Part shown: positions 21,364-31,144 of the stretch, piece after piece
Layout of the letters: each line of letters starts with the position of its first letter
Numbering within the stretch: position 1 is the stretch's first letter
DNA from: Saccharomycopsis fibuligera x Saccharomycopsis cf. fibuligera
Taxonomy: Eukaryota; Ascomycota; Saccharomycetes; Ascoideales; Saccharomycopsidaceae
Length of the DNA: 64,000 nucleotides
Reading direction: 5' to 3'
NCBI GenBank assembly: GCA_001936135.1
Contig: CP012818.1
Location: 1,302,001-1,366,000 of the forward strand
Made by a program: the position numbers and the translations under genes
Notes under the pieces: model-generated
What the model saw: only the letters and a program-made list of their open reading frames with translations
Told to the model about the DNA's origin: nothing
Database searches by the model: none

Positions 21364-21795
21364 GGTAATGTGATTTGTTTTTTTGAGCGAATTAAATAAC
21401 TAAATGTTGACAAAGTCTCTGCGATATAATTATGATAAATGGTGTTCATACTAACTTTTTGATATATGCTCTGCTCTGTTTTCTTTTTCTTTTCATGAGC
21501 CCGTACGCTCCGTACCTCAAAATACAATGACCCTGTGCTGTGGTATATGGATAGCAAGAAATCATGATTATTACTACATTGTAAGTTTGCGCGCAATACC
21601 TGATAAATAAATGAGTCAATTATATTATACAACGAATTAAAATAACGCATCATGCTAATGTGAAGTTCGAAGTCAAGGTAATTTTAAAGAATTGAAAGAT
21701 AAAGATAAAAGAATTAAAAATGATGAAAGGTAATATATCGGAAAACCCTCAGAATGTTGAAATTTAATATCAAAAGTGCATCAGATAAGAAAATA

Positions 21796-21834
<39 letters not shown>
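21364..21834. other. Intergenic region with 32-nt poly(A) tract
   Basis: Promoter side of the Poc3-like gene and 3' end of the next minus-strand gene. An A run at 21801-21832 ends two bases before the stop codon of the neighbouring gene. No gene is supported. Confidence 0.5.
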
Positions 21835-21835
<1 letters not shown>

Positions 21836-24318
21836 TAGCTGGTAACTTTCAATCTTGCAAGAGCAAGTAAATAGGTTTCAAAAATGTCAAAACTTTGTCT
21901 TTTACGGCTAAACGTTACAAAGTCTTGGTTGAATTTTTCATCGTCAAAAACTAGCTCAATATCTTCATCACTCAAGATATTGTACTCAGTGAAGCAACTC
22001 ATCATAGTACTTCTCTTAAGTTGATTCTTGAGCTGAGTTTTCAAAAAGTCCTTTCTTGTGCTGATGGACTGATTATCTAACAAACTTTTGAAGTCAACCT
22101 GAGACTCAATTTCTGAAAGCTCGTCAGAGAGGCAATCAGAAGCAATAGTACTTGGGCTAGATTCGGTGCTGCTATAAGTGGAGTTCAGATCACTATCCGA
22201 ATCATATTCATCGGAGCTGTTTTCATTCTTCTCAACAATTATACCCAATGCGCTATTCTTACAAATAGTAGCTTTGGATTTCTTGGATATGATGTCGTTA
22301 TTATCAATTTTGAGGAAGTCTTTGTGTTCTATTGTACCAGCAATAGATTCAACCGTTAGAAGATCAATAAGGGACTCATACGAATTAATATCAGCGTAAT
22401 CAGCGTCACGATCGTAGGCTGCAGAAAAAGCATCCGTATTTTCCTCTGTAATTTCTGCAAAATCTTGCTGATCGATTTTTGTGGAGTCGACTGCTGCTTT
22501 AACAATTTGAGCATCAGCGCTTTGAATAACCATAGATCTTCTCTTTTCAGCAGCTGTAGATCTTCTTCTCTCAACAACTGAATTGAGTTCAGCAATAGGG
22601 CTCAACAAACCAGGCGTATTAATTGATTGCATGCTGGCTGTTTCCAATTCACAAACAGACATATCTTCATAAATATCATTAGCGCTGATAGAGTTAGAAA
22701 GTTTTGATTTTTGCTTAGGGACGGTATCGATAGCAGATTTCACTACTTGGATTTTAATGATCTCTTGTTTTGGAGAAGCAATACTAGAAACAGGAGTGTC
22801 TGAGGCCACAGAGACAGGGGTAACAAGAGAAGTTGGGGTTGAAGCCTGTGTGGACGGCACTGATGTTGCTGGAGTTGAAACAACGGATTTGATATTAGTT
22901 CTGAGCCGAATGTCTGATTTGGCCTTAGGCTCAATAGGAATAGTAGCGGCTGATACAGGGCGACTAAGTCTAGCAATAGGGTCATAAGCATTCAAACTAG
23001 TCTTTAGGAAAGATATACTGTCGCTGATTTCAGCCACTGGCTGTTTTTGTTGTTGTTGTTGTTGTTGCTTTTTTCTTAATTTCTCGTTGGCAAGGCAAAC
23101 TTGATTAAATCTTAAAGCTCGTGATTGCTGGGACATATATTTGTTTGATGTATAGCTGTCAAAACTTCCAGTACTGGTGGCACTAATTGGCAAATTTGTT
23201 TGGCTGCCTCTGAGTATGTGGAGATCAGGGCCGTACTTCAACTGACGTTCAGGAATAGTTGACAAGCTTGTAGCTTTTACTGGTAATATTTTGGAAGCTC
23301 TAACAGAACTGCGGGCGTTTGAGTCCATAGTACAAGCAGTGGTGTTGGCTTTCAAAGCATTATTATAGGTTGACTGTATTGACAGTTTGTGCTGTAACTG
23401 CTTAGAAGATACAGCAGACGTTATGCATGCTGGACCTTCCAACAAAGATTGCCTTGCTGGGCCAATTTTCACGGTGCCGCATTTGCTATCATCAAAACAC
23501 AAGCTTGCAACTCTAGACTTAATTTCCACTTCCACAGTCTTTACCTCGGTATTTTTGCCTGCAAAATCTTGAAGACCACTATCAGTAGATTGTGTATTCT
23601 TAAGTGGGGTGTAATCACTATTATAATTATGCTTAAGAGAGACATTCAATCCATTTGCTTGTTGTTTATTCCGGGTTTTGGCGCCTGTATTAAGATCTAA
23701 TGCATGTGAAAGAGCTGCATTTTTTACCATAAACTCTTGACGCTTTTTTTCCAACAACTCATTTCTCATGCACTCTTTTGACAATTTATGTGCATATTGT
23801 AACAAAGCAGTGTTGGTTTTTGCCTTTGGAAAACTGTCAATAAGGTTTTTTACTCTTCTCTCAGCATCTCTTACCAACTGGTTCTCGATTTTCTTTGCTT
23901 CCTTCACATTATCTTTGAAAAAATCTGCCTTAGTAAAGTCCAATTTGTAAGAAGGCTGAAGCGGCTGAGGCTCGAGTTTCAAGTCAATACGCTCGTCAGC
24001 ATCAGCTAAGATTGGATGGTCTGGCACCCTGTAGTTTGCCATTACGTTTTGACTGTTCATCGAAAGCCTTTTGTTTAATTCGCTAAAAACTTTGTCAATG
24101 CTGTCAACCCGGGAATATTGCTTATAAGCGTTGAACTTGGAGACATTTGTAGTTCTTTGCTGCCTCATTTTTGTCGAAATATCGAGCTTATCTTCAATAT
24201 CATCACCGAGAATATCGGAATATATTTCGTCTTTTTCAGATTCGAACTTTTTTCCATGTGCCACATAGTAGCTCTTGCCTTTTACTAAAACTCTTGCTTT
24301 TGATTCAACTGCCAACAT
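21835..24318 (-). CDS. Unrecognised 827-residue protein
   Basis: I do not recognise the family. The product has no signal peptide or membrane segment. The N-terminus (VLVKGKSYYVAHGKKFESE) is the most ordered-looking part. A charged helical stretch at about 130-200 (KKIENQLVRDAERRVKNLI and MRNELLEKKRQEF) may be a coiled coil. The middle is Ser/Thr/Pro-rich with one poly-Gln run near residue 420. An acidic Ser-rich patch (SSDEYDSDSDLNS) lies near 705. The C-terminus is again structured (FTEYNILSDEDIELVF, SFDIFETYLLALARLK). It has the look of a cytoskeletal, nuclear or signalling scaffold, but no role can be assigned. The open frame is long and uninterrupted with normal yeast codon use, so the gene itself is well supported. 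Confidence 0.8.
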
Positions 24319-25647
24319 TGTACTAAGTTACAGTTGACTTTGAAGTGGATCTTGCCAAAAATAATAGAATATAGTAAGGATAACGTTGAAACAAAGAACC
24401 AAATACTGGAAAACAAAAACCAAACAAAACGAGACAAAACAAGGATTAGTGAAAAGTTTTATAGACAAAAAGATAAGACAGAAATAAGGCGCTATTGCAG
24501 ATAATGAATTAAGTAAAATACAGCTAAAATTATTCTATTTTTGTGTCTTCTCTGTAATGTGTGCATAGCTCATCATCTCAAAGCACGCTGAATGCCTAGC
24601 ATTCCGGCATGGCAAATGCAAGGCGCTAGTATAAGTCATCCAATTTGGGAAGAAAAGCGATATGACTAGTCATGAAAAAGCAAATCCAGTAATCTTCAAA
24701 GCCAAAATTTTGCTGCTAATGCATTATTGGAGCCTTTATTGACTGAATGCAATGGTATTTTAGAACAGTCAGGCGAGATTGAGTTAGCTATTAGCGGCAC
24801 ATTAATCAAAAGCGTTTATTCTTCGCTTAGAAACTTACCCTTTTCTCTTGGTAGACCTTTGTTGTATTTTTAGCATTGAAGACTATTACTGTCAAGACTA
24901 TTACTGTCACCAGCTCTGTAATGGTAATAATATAAAGAACGCGGGAATTATTCTGTGTTTAACGAAGCCAGCACGCTAAGTATGATAACAATAACAGCCG
25001 TGCAGTAACGAGGAAACTCAATTGGCTTCTTGGTAAAGAAAGTGGCAGCAACAAGACAAGGAGACTCAAAGTAAAATAACACAATACTCTCGTAGTATTG
25101 AGGACTATGGATATCTAGCATTCCGCTAGCATTTGCTGAGCGCAAGGTATTTCGACAGTACTAAATTGCGGGTCCAAGAGCATCCATCCTCAAAAAACAT
25201 AGCAAGGCCTTACCAGGATCAGCAGGGTGCTGCACCACATGAGCCTAGCAAACGGCAACCATATTATTATTAGCCTGTAAACGCTCCATGGCTTGTGTCT
25301 GCCTCAAGGAAGCAAATGGACATCAAGGAGTAGAAAGTTTTATGTGCCAGTGTTCCAGGATGGCGATGGCGATGAGATTAACGAATCTCATTTTGGGATA
25401 TTGCACTCATGCTGATGCGCACCCCCTTTATATAAACGGAAATGTTATCAAAATACAGGGTGTAAGTAAACGCACGTGTTTGAACCCTCATTGACATACT
25501 TTAGGGGGTGTGCTGCTGTTTCTGGTAGATTCTGTCCTTGACTACTTCTCATCTGTCCTTTACACTCTTCTTTTGCCTTCGCCTTTTACTTGGAGTATCC
25601 ATGAATTGCCATTGAATTGCAATAAGCCTTACCTAACTTCATCTACA
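24319..25647. other. Intergenic region with a possible coding remnant
   Basis: 1.3 kb without a supported gene. An ATG-less open frame at 24676-24873 reads like protein (ANALLEPLLTECNGILEQSG...) and stops at TAG. A 12-bp perfect palindrome ATGACTAGTCAT lies at 24662-24673. CTAGCATTCCG occurs twice, near 24596 and 25118. The last 200 bp are the promoter of the GMPPA-like gene. Confidence 0.4.
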
Positions 25648-27079
25648 ATGTCATCCTCAGCCTCAACTAATAAAGCCGCTTCTACTAAAGCTGTCATCCT
25701 CGTATGTATTTTCTGCCGCATTTCGCCGTGCTGTCATTTTTTGACATACACCTAGTAATGCCACCTAAGATGAGGTTTTGTACCTTGCTTTTATGTCAAG
25801 ATCGGATGTCATCGGAGACCAATTATACTAACAGCTGTTAATATAGGTCGGTGGTGACACCAGAGGTACTAGATTCAGACCTTTGAGTTTGGATACTCCA
25901 AAAGTGCTTTTTCCAATTGCTGGTAAGCCATTGATCTCCCACATTATTGACCCAATCAGCAAAATCCCTTCAATCCGTGATGTGTTGATTATTGGTTTCT
26001 ACGAGAACTCTGTTTTTAATGAGTTTTTGAACAGCGCAAAACTCAAGTACCCAAACTTGAACATCAAGTACTTGAGAGAATACAAGGCCTTGGGCACTGC
26101 TGGCGGCTTGTTCCACTTTAGAGACGAAATCAAGCGTAACAACCCAGACAAAATCTTTGTGGTTCACGGTGATATCATTTGCAACTTCCCATTTTCTGAA
26201 ATATTAGACTTTTTTGCAAAGCAACAAGACTACTATGATGACAATGAAGCTAAAGCAGTGATCTACGGTATCGATGTTCCAAAATACTTGGCTTCCCATC
26301 CACATACCTTTGGCGCAATTGTCTCTGATAAGGACAGCAAAGTTATTCACTACGTGGAAAAACCAGAATCCAAAATCTCCAATGTTATCAACGGTGGTAT
26401 TTACTTATTTAACTCCAAATACATTATCAACAAAATTGCGCAAACAAAACATGCTAAAGACGAATTGGCTGATGACATTACCAACGTTGATACCGTTGAC
26501 AGTGACGTTATTAGTCTAGAAAATGACATTTTGGCCAAATTGCCAGATGATGGTGCTTTCTATGTTTACAAGGCTAAAGTTGGCTCCTACTGGAGACAAA
26601 TCAAGAGAGCTGCAAGTGCTTTGCCTGCTAATGATTTGGCCTTGGCTAATGCCAAATATGATAACAGTAACCACAAGTTCGATATTGTTGAGCCAGTTTT
26701 CATTCATCCTAGTGCACAGGTAGCACCAACTGCTAAAATTGGCCCAAACGTGTCAATTGGGCCTGGTACCATCATCAATGATGGCGTCAGAATCAAGGAC
26801 TCTATCTTGTTGGACAATGTTGAGGTTGATGAACACTCTTTGGTGTTGAATTCAATTATTTCCAAGAGCTCAAAAATTGGTAAATGGGCCAGAGTTGAAG
26901 GTTCTAAGATCCAAGTCAACGATCCAGTCACTTACATTGAAGTGCATGATATCAAGTTTTCTAAAGCAACTATTTTGTCCTCTAACACACATGTCAGTGA
27001 TGATGTATACGTTAAAAATTGTGTTGTTTTGCCGGACAAGAACATCAAGGTGGACTCCAAGTTGGAAATTGTTATGTGA
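25648..27079 (+). CDS. GMPPA-like mannose-1-phosphate guanylyltransferase subunit (spliced)
   Basis: This two-exon gene encodes 428 residues. Exon 1 is 25648-25701 and exon 2 is 25847-27079. The 145-nt intron has GTATGT at 25702, TACTAAC at 25826-25832 and TAG at 25844-25846. Splicing joins KAVIL to VGGDTRGTRFRPLSLDTPK in frame, restoring the nucleotidyltransferase signature. Residues 14-260 form the nucleotidyltransferase domain (LGTAGGLFHFRD, VHGDI, VEKPES, GGIYLF). Residues about 270-410 form the left-handed beta-helix of hexapeptide repeats (VAPTAKIGPNVSIGPGTIINDG). The G-rich loop, with extra residues between GG and GTR, and the overall pattern fit the alpha (GMPPA, fission yeast Mpg2) branch, which regulates GDP-mannose synthesis, rather than the catalytic Psa1 branch. 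Confidence 0.88.
25702..25846 (+). other. Spliceosomal intron of the GMPPA-like gene
   Basis: Donor GTATGT, branch site TACTAAC with 14 nt to the acceptor AG. All three are exact yeast consensus. Removal fuses two frames into a conserved domain. Confidence 0.93.
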
Positions 27080-27591
27080 GTATCCCTCAGGGAAGATATA
27101 TAAATTGTGTAGAAGCTATACATAAGCAGACCTAAAAACAGAAAAAAAAAATTTAGAAAAAGAAAAACAAAAGGAAAAAAAGTTCAATAAATAAAATTTA
27201 AGTTCATGGTTCGCACAAACCTCCAAAAGTGTCAGAGCATTGACGACGAACTTCGGGGACTGTAGATTGATACATATGGTAACCGCTTTTGATTCGGTTC
27301 CAGCTGTGAATTAACTCATGACCATAAATAATTGCCAATATAAACTGCACATTGCAATAAGATTTCAAAACTATAAGACTATTTTTTATTACAACTAATT
27401 TAACAAGACAAAATTCTGCCCCGTATATCTCGTGAGTAGTCAGTTAACGTAAAGTGTTCACTGGCGCTCATCGCTACAATAGTTCAAAGTTACAAGATTG
27501 TACACCTTTAACGCGCATATTGCCATCGAAGATCTATTATTGTACATATGGTAAAAGACAAAAAAGACTGTGCTAAAATACAATATAAGAT
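27080..27591. other. Convergent 3' intergenic region
   Basis: AT-rich DNA between the GMPPA-like gene and SLI15, which converge. No gene is seen. Confidence 0.5.
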
Positions 27592-30483
27592 TCACCGTTT
27601 GAACCCCATTTGCACCTTGTAGTTGTCAACCTCCAGAGGAGTTAACACATCCCCATCATCCCATCTAGCTGACGAGCTTCTTGAAATAAAAGACTTGCTA
27701 TTAGCTTTTATTTTATGACTTGCAAAAATCTCTTCCAAATTCAAGTTACCAATAGGACCAAACAAATGGTCTGGGTCAACATTTTGCTGATTTTTGAGTA
27801 AGTTGCGCAATTCAGGCGAGTTAGCCCAGCTTTTCAACACACTTGGGTCCTCGTCATCGGAGGAGTCTGAATAGATCTCAGGTAGCACAGTTGTAGGCTG
27901 CTTATGTTGCTTCTGGAATTTGTGTTTCTTCTGAGCCAGAAATTGCTGCTGGTTTTGTAATTTTGAAATGTTAGCAGAGCCTGTTACTATGACAGACGAT
28001 TGATCAATATATGAATTATTTGGTGTAAGCATTATAGGAGGATTGATTCTTTCGTTAGAATGGTGCGATATGTTTGATGCGCTAGTATCTGCACTCCCAG
28101 AGAACATGGCAGCAGTAGTTGCTGCATTTTTTATCAACGTTGATTTCATTAACTGCGATCCGATAAATTTAGATTGATTTGTGGGCGTAGCAAAGGACGT
28201 CGATGATGTATCAGCTTTCTGCTGTTGATTAGTATCATTACCGCTACCAGATTCCAGTATGCTGGCTTTCTTTTTCGTATCGGATATATTAGAATTTTTC
28301 AAAAAGTTTTTACCATTATAATTTTCCATATCGTCATTACCAAATGATAACCGAGTAATATTGCTTGTTTTTTTGATTGATGAAAGTGTACTATCTTTCT
28401 TTAATTTTTCTGAAATTGGAGTCTTAAAGGTGTTGATATCTATTCTTTTGAATTCCTCCTCACCGGTCTTCCCTATATTACCTTCACTAGTTTTTCTTTT
28501 CTTATTGCCCTTAGTCTCGTCAGATTTGTCAGGGTTATCAGGTTTGCCAGTATTGTGGTCTTCCTCTACAACGTCAGAGTGTTTTCTTTTAAAGGCATCC
28601 CCTACTTTGTTCAGTGAATTTTGGGCTTTTAGAATAGTGTTGTTGGTGACACTGCTTTCATTATTTACAGAAATACTCAATTTGGTATTTGGTTTGTCTA
28701 ACTTTGTGGTCTGCTGCTTTGATGATGGTGATGGAATTTTGGATCCCACATCGTCTTTCTTTGTAAGCTTTTTTGGTGGTGATACTAGCGTAGGTAGCTT
28801 TGGATATAACTTAGTATTAGAGCCAATTCCAATTCCAATACCAATATTACCACTTCTTTTGTTCAATGCAATTATTGAATGATTTTTTGTCATCTTGTTT
28901 TTCGTTGGACTTTCGTCTTGCAGTTCTAATGCTGATTGATGTTTTGAAGAAATGGATTCCTCAGGAATGATTTTTTTAATTAACTTGGCAGCACTTGATT
29001 CTGTTGGCGCCATTAATCTCGCAACCAAAGAGCTACCATTATTATTATTATTATTATTATTGTTGTTGTTGTTGTTGTTGTTGTTTCTGTTGTTACTGTT
29101 GCCTTTAGTTTCATTATTTGTATTATTGGTGGATGTCGTAGTGGCTGTTGTAGAACTACTAACACCAGAGATGGCTGCACTTTGCTTGGTAGAGGCTGAC
29201 GAAATACTGCTCGTAATGGAACCGACGGATGGCTTTACTGGTGATGACTTTTTGCCGATATTTCTAGTCAGCGGTGCATTTCCGGCGTTATAGTTCAATG
29301 TAGCAATCTGGCCGTTATTATCAGTACTGACTTCTGAACCAACCTTTGAATGCTTAAAAATGCTTTTGGCACGACTCAAGGCATTAGAAAAATACTGCCC
29401 TATACCAGCCTGATTGTCTTGGTTGGTCATTCTTAAGGTGCTAGAGACGGATTCTGTGGATGCCTTTATATTTACTGGCGAAACAGAGCTACTTTTTTGA
29501 TTCTGCTTAGCAATCTCAGAAGGCCCAAATTTTGTTTTAATTGGTGACGTGGATTTTTCTTCTCTGATTCTATTTATTTTCCTTTTAATAGTATTTGGGC
29601 GGCCTATCTTTGGTTTTGTTTTGGCAGCACCATTGCTGTAAGTAGCCTTTGTTACTCCTTGACCTGAATTTACAAGCCCAGTAATGTTAATGTCATTGAT
29701 GTTAGATGACGATGTACTTTTTCGGATAGTTAAAGGAGTTCTTGAAGGCAAAGGGGCAAATTGTTTAGATTTTCTCAATGATTTTCTGTGTTCGCTATTA
29801 AAAGAATGATTTTTCAAAGGAGAATCATGATGATCTATAGATTCAGGATTTAGATCCACTTTATTGCTAAAAATATCTGGCCTTTGAGTATTACCCAAAT
29901 CTTTGTTGATATTTTGCAACTTAATCTCCACCGGAGAAGATAAATATAATGGATTAATAGCAATTGATGATTTCTTCTTTTTAGCGGAAGAATTATTTGC
30001 ATTATCAAGTAGATCTCGAGCATTTGAATCTATACTTTTTAGTGTTGGCTTTTTGTTAAAGTCTAAATGTACCGGCTGGAAAGAACTACTATTAATATTC
30101 ACTGTAAGATTCTCTTTATTATCGTCAGAGGTATCAATGTTTGGTTCTTTATTGGCGTTTGTATCATTATTGTTTTGATGGTCAATACTAGTAGCCACTG
30201 ACTTCTTCTCCACTAATCTAACCGGTGACTTCTTTGGGGATTTTAATAAGAGAGTTATTTTGTTGTTGGTAGTTGTGTCTAGATCATCATCGAAGTATAC
30301 TAGCTCATTGATCTGGTCATTTAACCATTCTAGATTGTGATTAACAGAGCGTTCAAAAGTCTGAGCTTGCAGGCAAACAACAGAGCTGAACTCTGCCATT
30401 TCCGATGAAACCCACTTGGATGTTCCGGGAATCAACGGTGGCTTAACATTTTTTGAAGCTTCTAATATCCAAAAATTGTCCAT
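27592..30483 (-). CDS. SLI15: INCENP-type chromosomal passenger protein Sli15
   Basis: The product scaffolds the chromosomal passenger complex and activates Aurora B/Ipl1 at kinetochores and the spindle. It has 963 residues (S. cerevisiae 698). The N-terminal segment (about 23-65, WVSSEMAEFSSVVCLQAQTF and the following helix) corresponds to the Bir1/Nbl1-binding end. The C-terminal IN-box (about 880-945) is diagnostic: SWANSPELRNLL, DPDHLFGPIGNLNLEEIF, then RSSSARW, equivalent to the TSS/W activation motif phosphorylated by Aurora. Between them lies a long basic, Ser/Asn-rich region with many S/T-P sites, as expected for microtubule binding and CDK control, and a poly-Asn run near residue 475. 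The start ATG is the first in frame. Confidence 0.93.
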   Translation of the reverse strand: MDNFWILEASKNVKPPLIPGTSKWVSSEMAEFSSVVCLQAQTFERSVNHNLEWLNDQINELVYFDDDLDTTTNNKITLLLKSPKKSPVRLVEKKSVATSIDHQNNNDTNANKEPNIDTSDDNKENLTVNINSSSFQPVHLDFNKKPTLKSIDSNARDLLDNANNSSAKKKKSSIAINPLYLSSPVEIKLQNINKDLGNTQRPDIFSNKVDLNPESIDHHDSPLKNHSFNSEHRKSLRKSKQFAPLPSRTPLTIRKSTSSSNINDINITGLVNSGQGVTKATYSNGAAKTKPKIGRPNTIKRKINRIREEKSTSPIKTKFGPSEIAKQNQKSSSVSPVNIKASTESVSSTLRMTNQDNQAGIGQYFSNALSRAKSIFKHSKVGSEVSTDNNGQIATLNYNAGNAPLTRNIGKKSSPVKPSVGSITSSISSASTKQSAAISGVSSSTTATTTSTNNTNNETKGNSNNRNNNNNNNNNNNNNNNNGSSLVARLMAPTESSAAKLIKKIIPEESISSKHQSALELQDESPTKNKMTKNHSIIALNKRSGNIGIGIGIGSNTKLYPKLPTLVSPPKKLTKKDDVGSKIPSPSSKQQTTKLDKPNTKLSISVNNESSVTNNTILKAQNSLNKVGDAFKRKHSDVVEEDHNTGKPDNPDKSDETKGNKKRKTSEGNIGKTGEEEFKRIDINTFKTPISEKLKKDSTLSSIKKTSNITRLSFGNDDMENYNGKNFLKNSNISDTKKKASILESGSGNDTNQQQKADTSSTSFATPTNQSKFIGSQLMKSTLIKNAATTAAMFSGSADTSASNISHHSNERINPPIMLTPNNSYIDQSSVIVTGSANISKLQNQQQFLAQKKHKFQKQHKQPTTVLPEIYSDSSDDEDPSVLKSWANSPELRNLLKNQQNVDPDHLFGPIGNLNLEEIFASHKIKANSKSFISRSSSARWDDGDVLTPLEVDNYKVQMGFKR

Positions 30484-31144
30484 GATTTGTTGTCAAGTCT
30501 ATTGGTGAGTATGGCTGATTGCTGAATAGCTTAACAAAAGCTGGGGTCCCTGGGAATAATGATGCAAATGAAAGATGGAATGAAAAGAACGAAGCGAATG
30601 ATGGCAGTGGGAGAGGACTCTTATGGAGCATCAGAAGCGTACTATGGTAGTTTGTGAGCCAGCAGCAGCGAAGAACGGTATGACAAAAACGAAAAACCTT
30701 GTGATAGAAATGTTTCTAGCTACTGAAGAGAGACCAGTTTTGTCTATATATTTTTGTTTCGTTTTGTTTTGTTTTTCCAAGGTTTCCGCAGCTTTGTTTA
30801 CGTTTCGGATCTTTTGTTTTTGTTTTCTCATAAACCAAAACATTGATAACGTGATATGTCACGTGGTTAAGATGTTGAATACCTCAACATTCATGCTGAT
30901 AACAAACGTTCTATATGAGTTGCTTCTGGCCATCTTTATGGACGTAAATTTTGACTTATATGTTTATGCTGTTAAAATGATAACTAGTCCTTTGAATAAA
31001 AGGAAAAAAAGTTCGGGAAATCAATGAAAATTTATAAAAGAAAAAAACAGGAAACAGAACGCCAAAAAAGAAAAACAAAAACCAAAACCGCAAAACAACT
31101 AAAATGAAAAGTATCAAAATGGAAGAAACGAAAACAAAAAAAAA
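30484..31144. other. SLI15 upstream region and IQG1 3' end
   Basis: An open frame without good composition crosses 30623-31027 and is not accepted as a gene. GTCACGTGG at 30858-30866 contains a CACGTG E-box. T-rich, then A-rich sequence continues to the IQG1 stop. Confidence 0.45.

Noticed and set aside
28361-28882. 173-codon frame antisense to SLI15
   Set aside because: Leu/Ser/Phe-rich mirror of the Asn/Lys/Ser-rich disordered region of SLI15.
30623-31027. 134-codon plus-strand frame between SLI15 and IQG1
   Set aside because: Composition is Phe/Cys/Leu-rich from T-rich DNA, it covers the SLI15 promoter, and no family pattern is visible.
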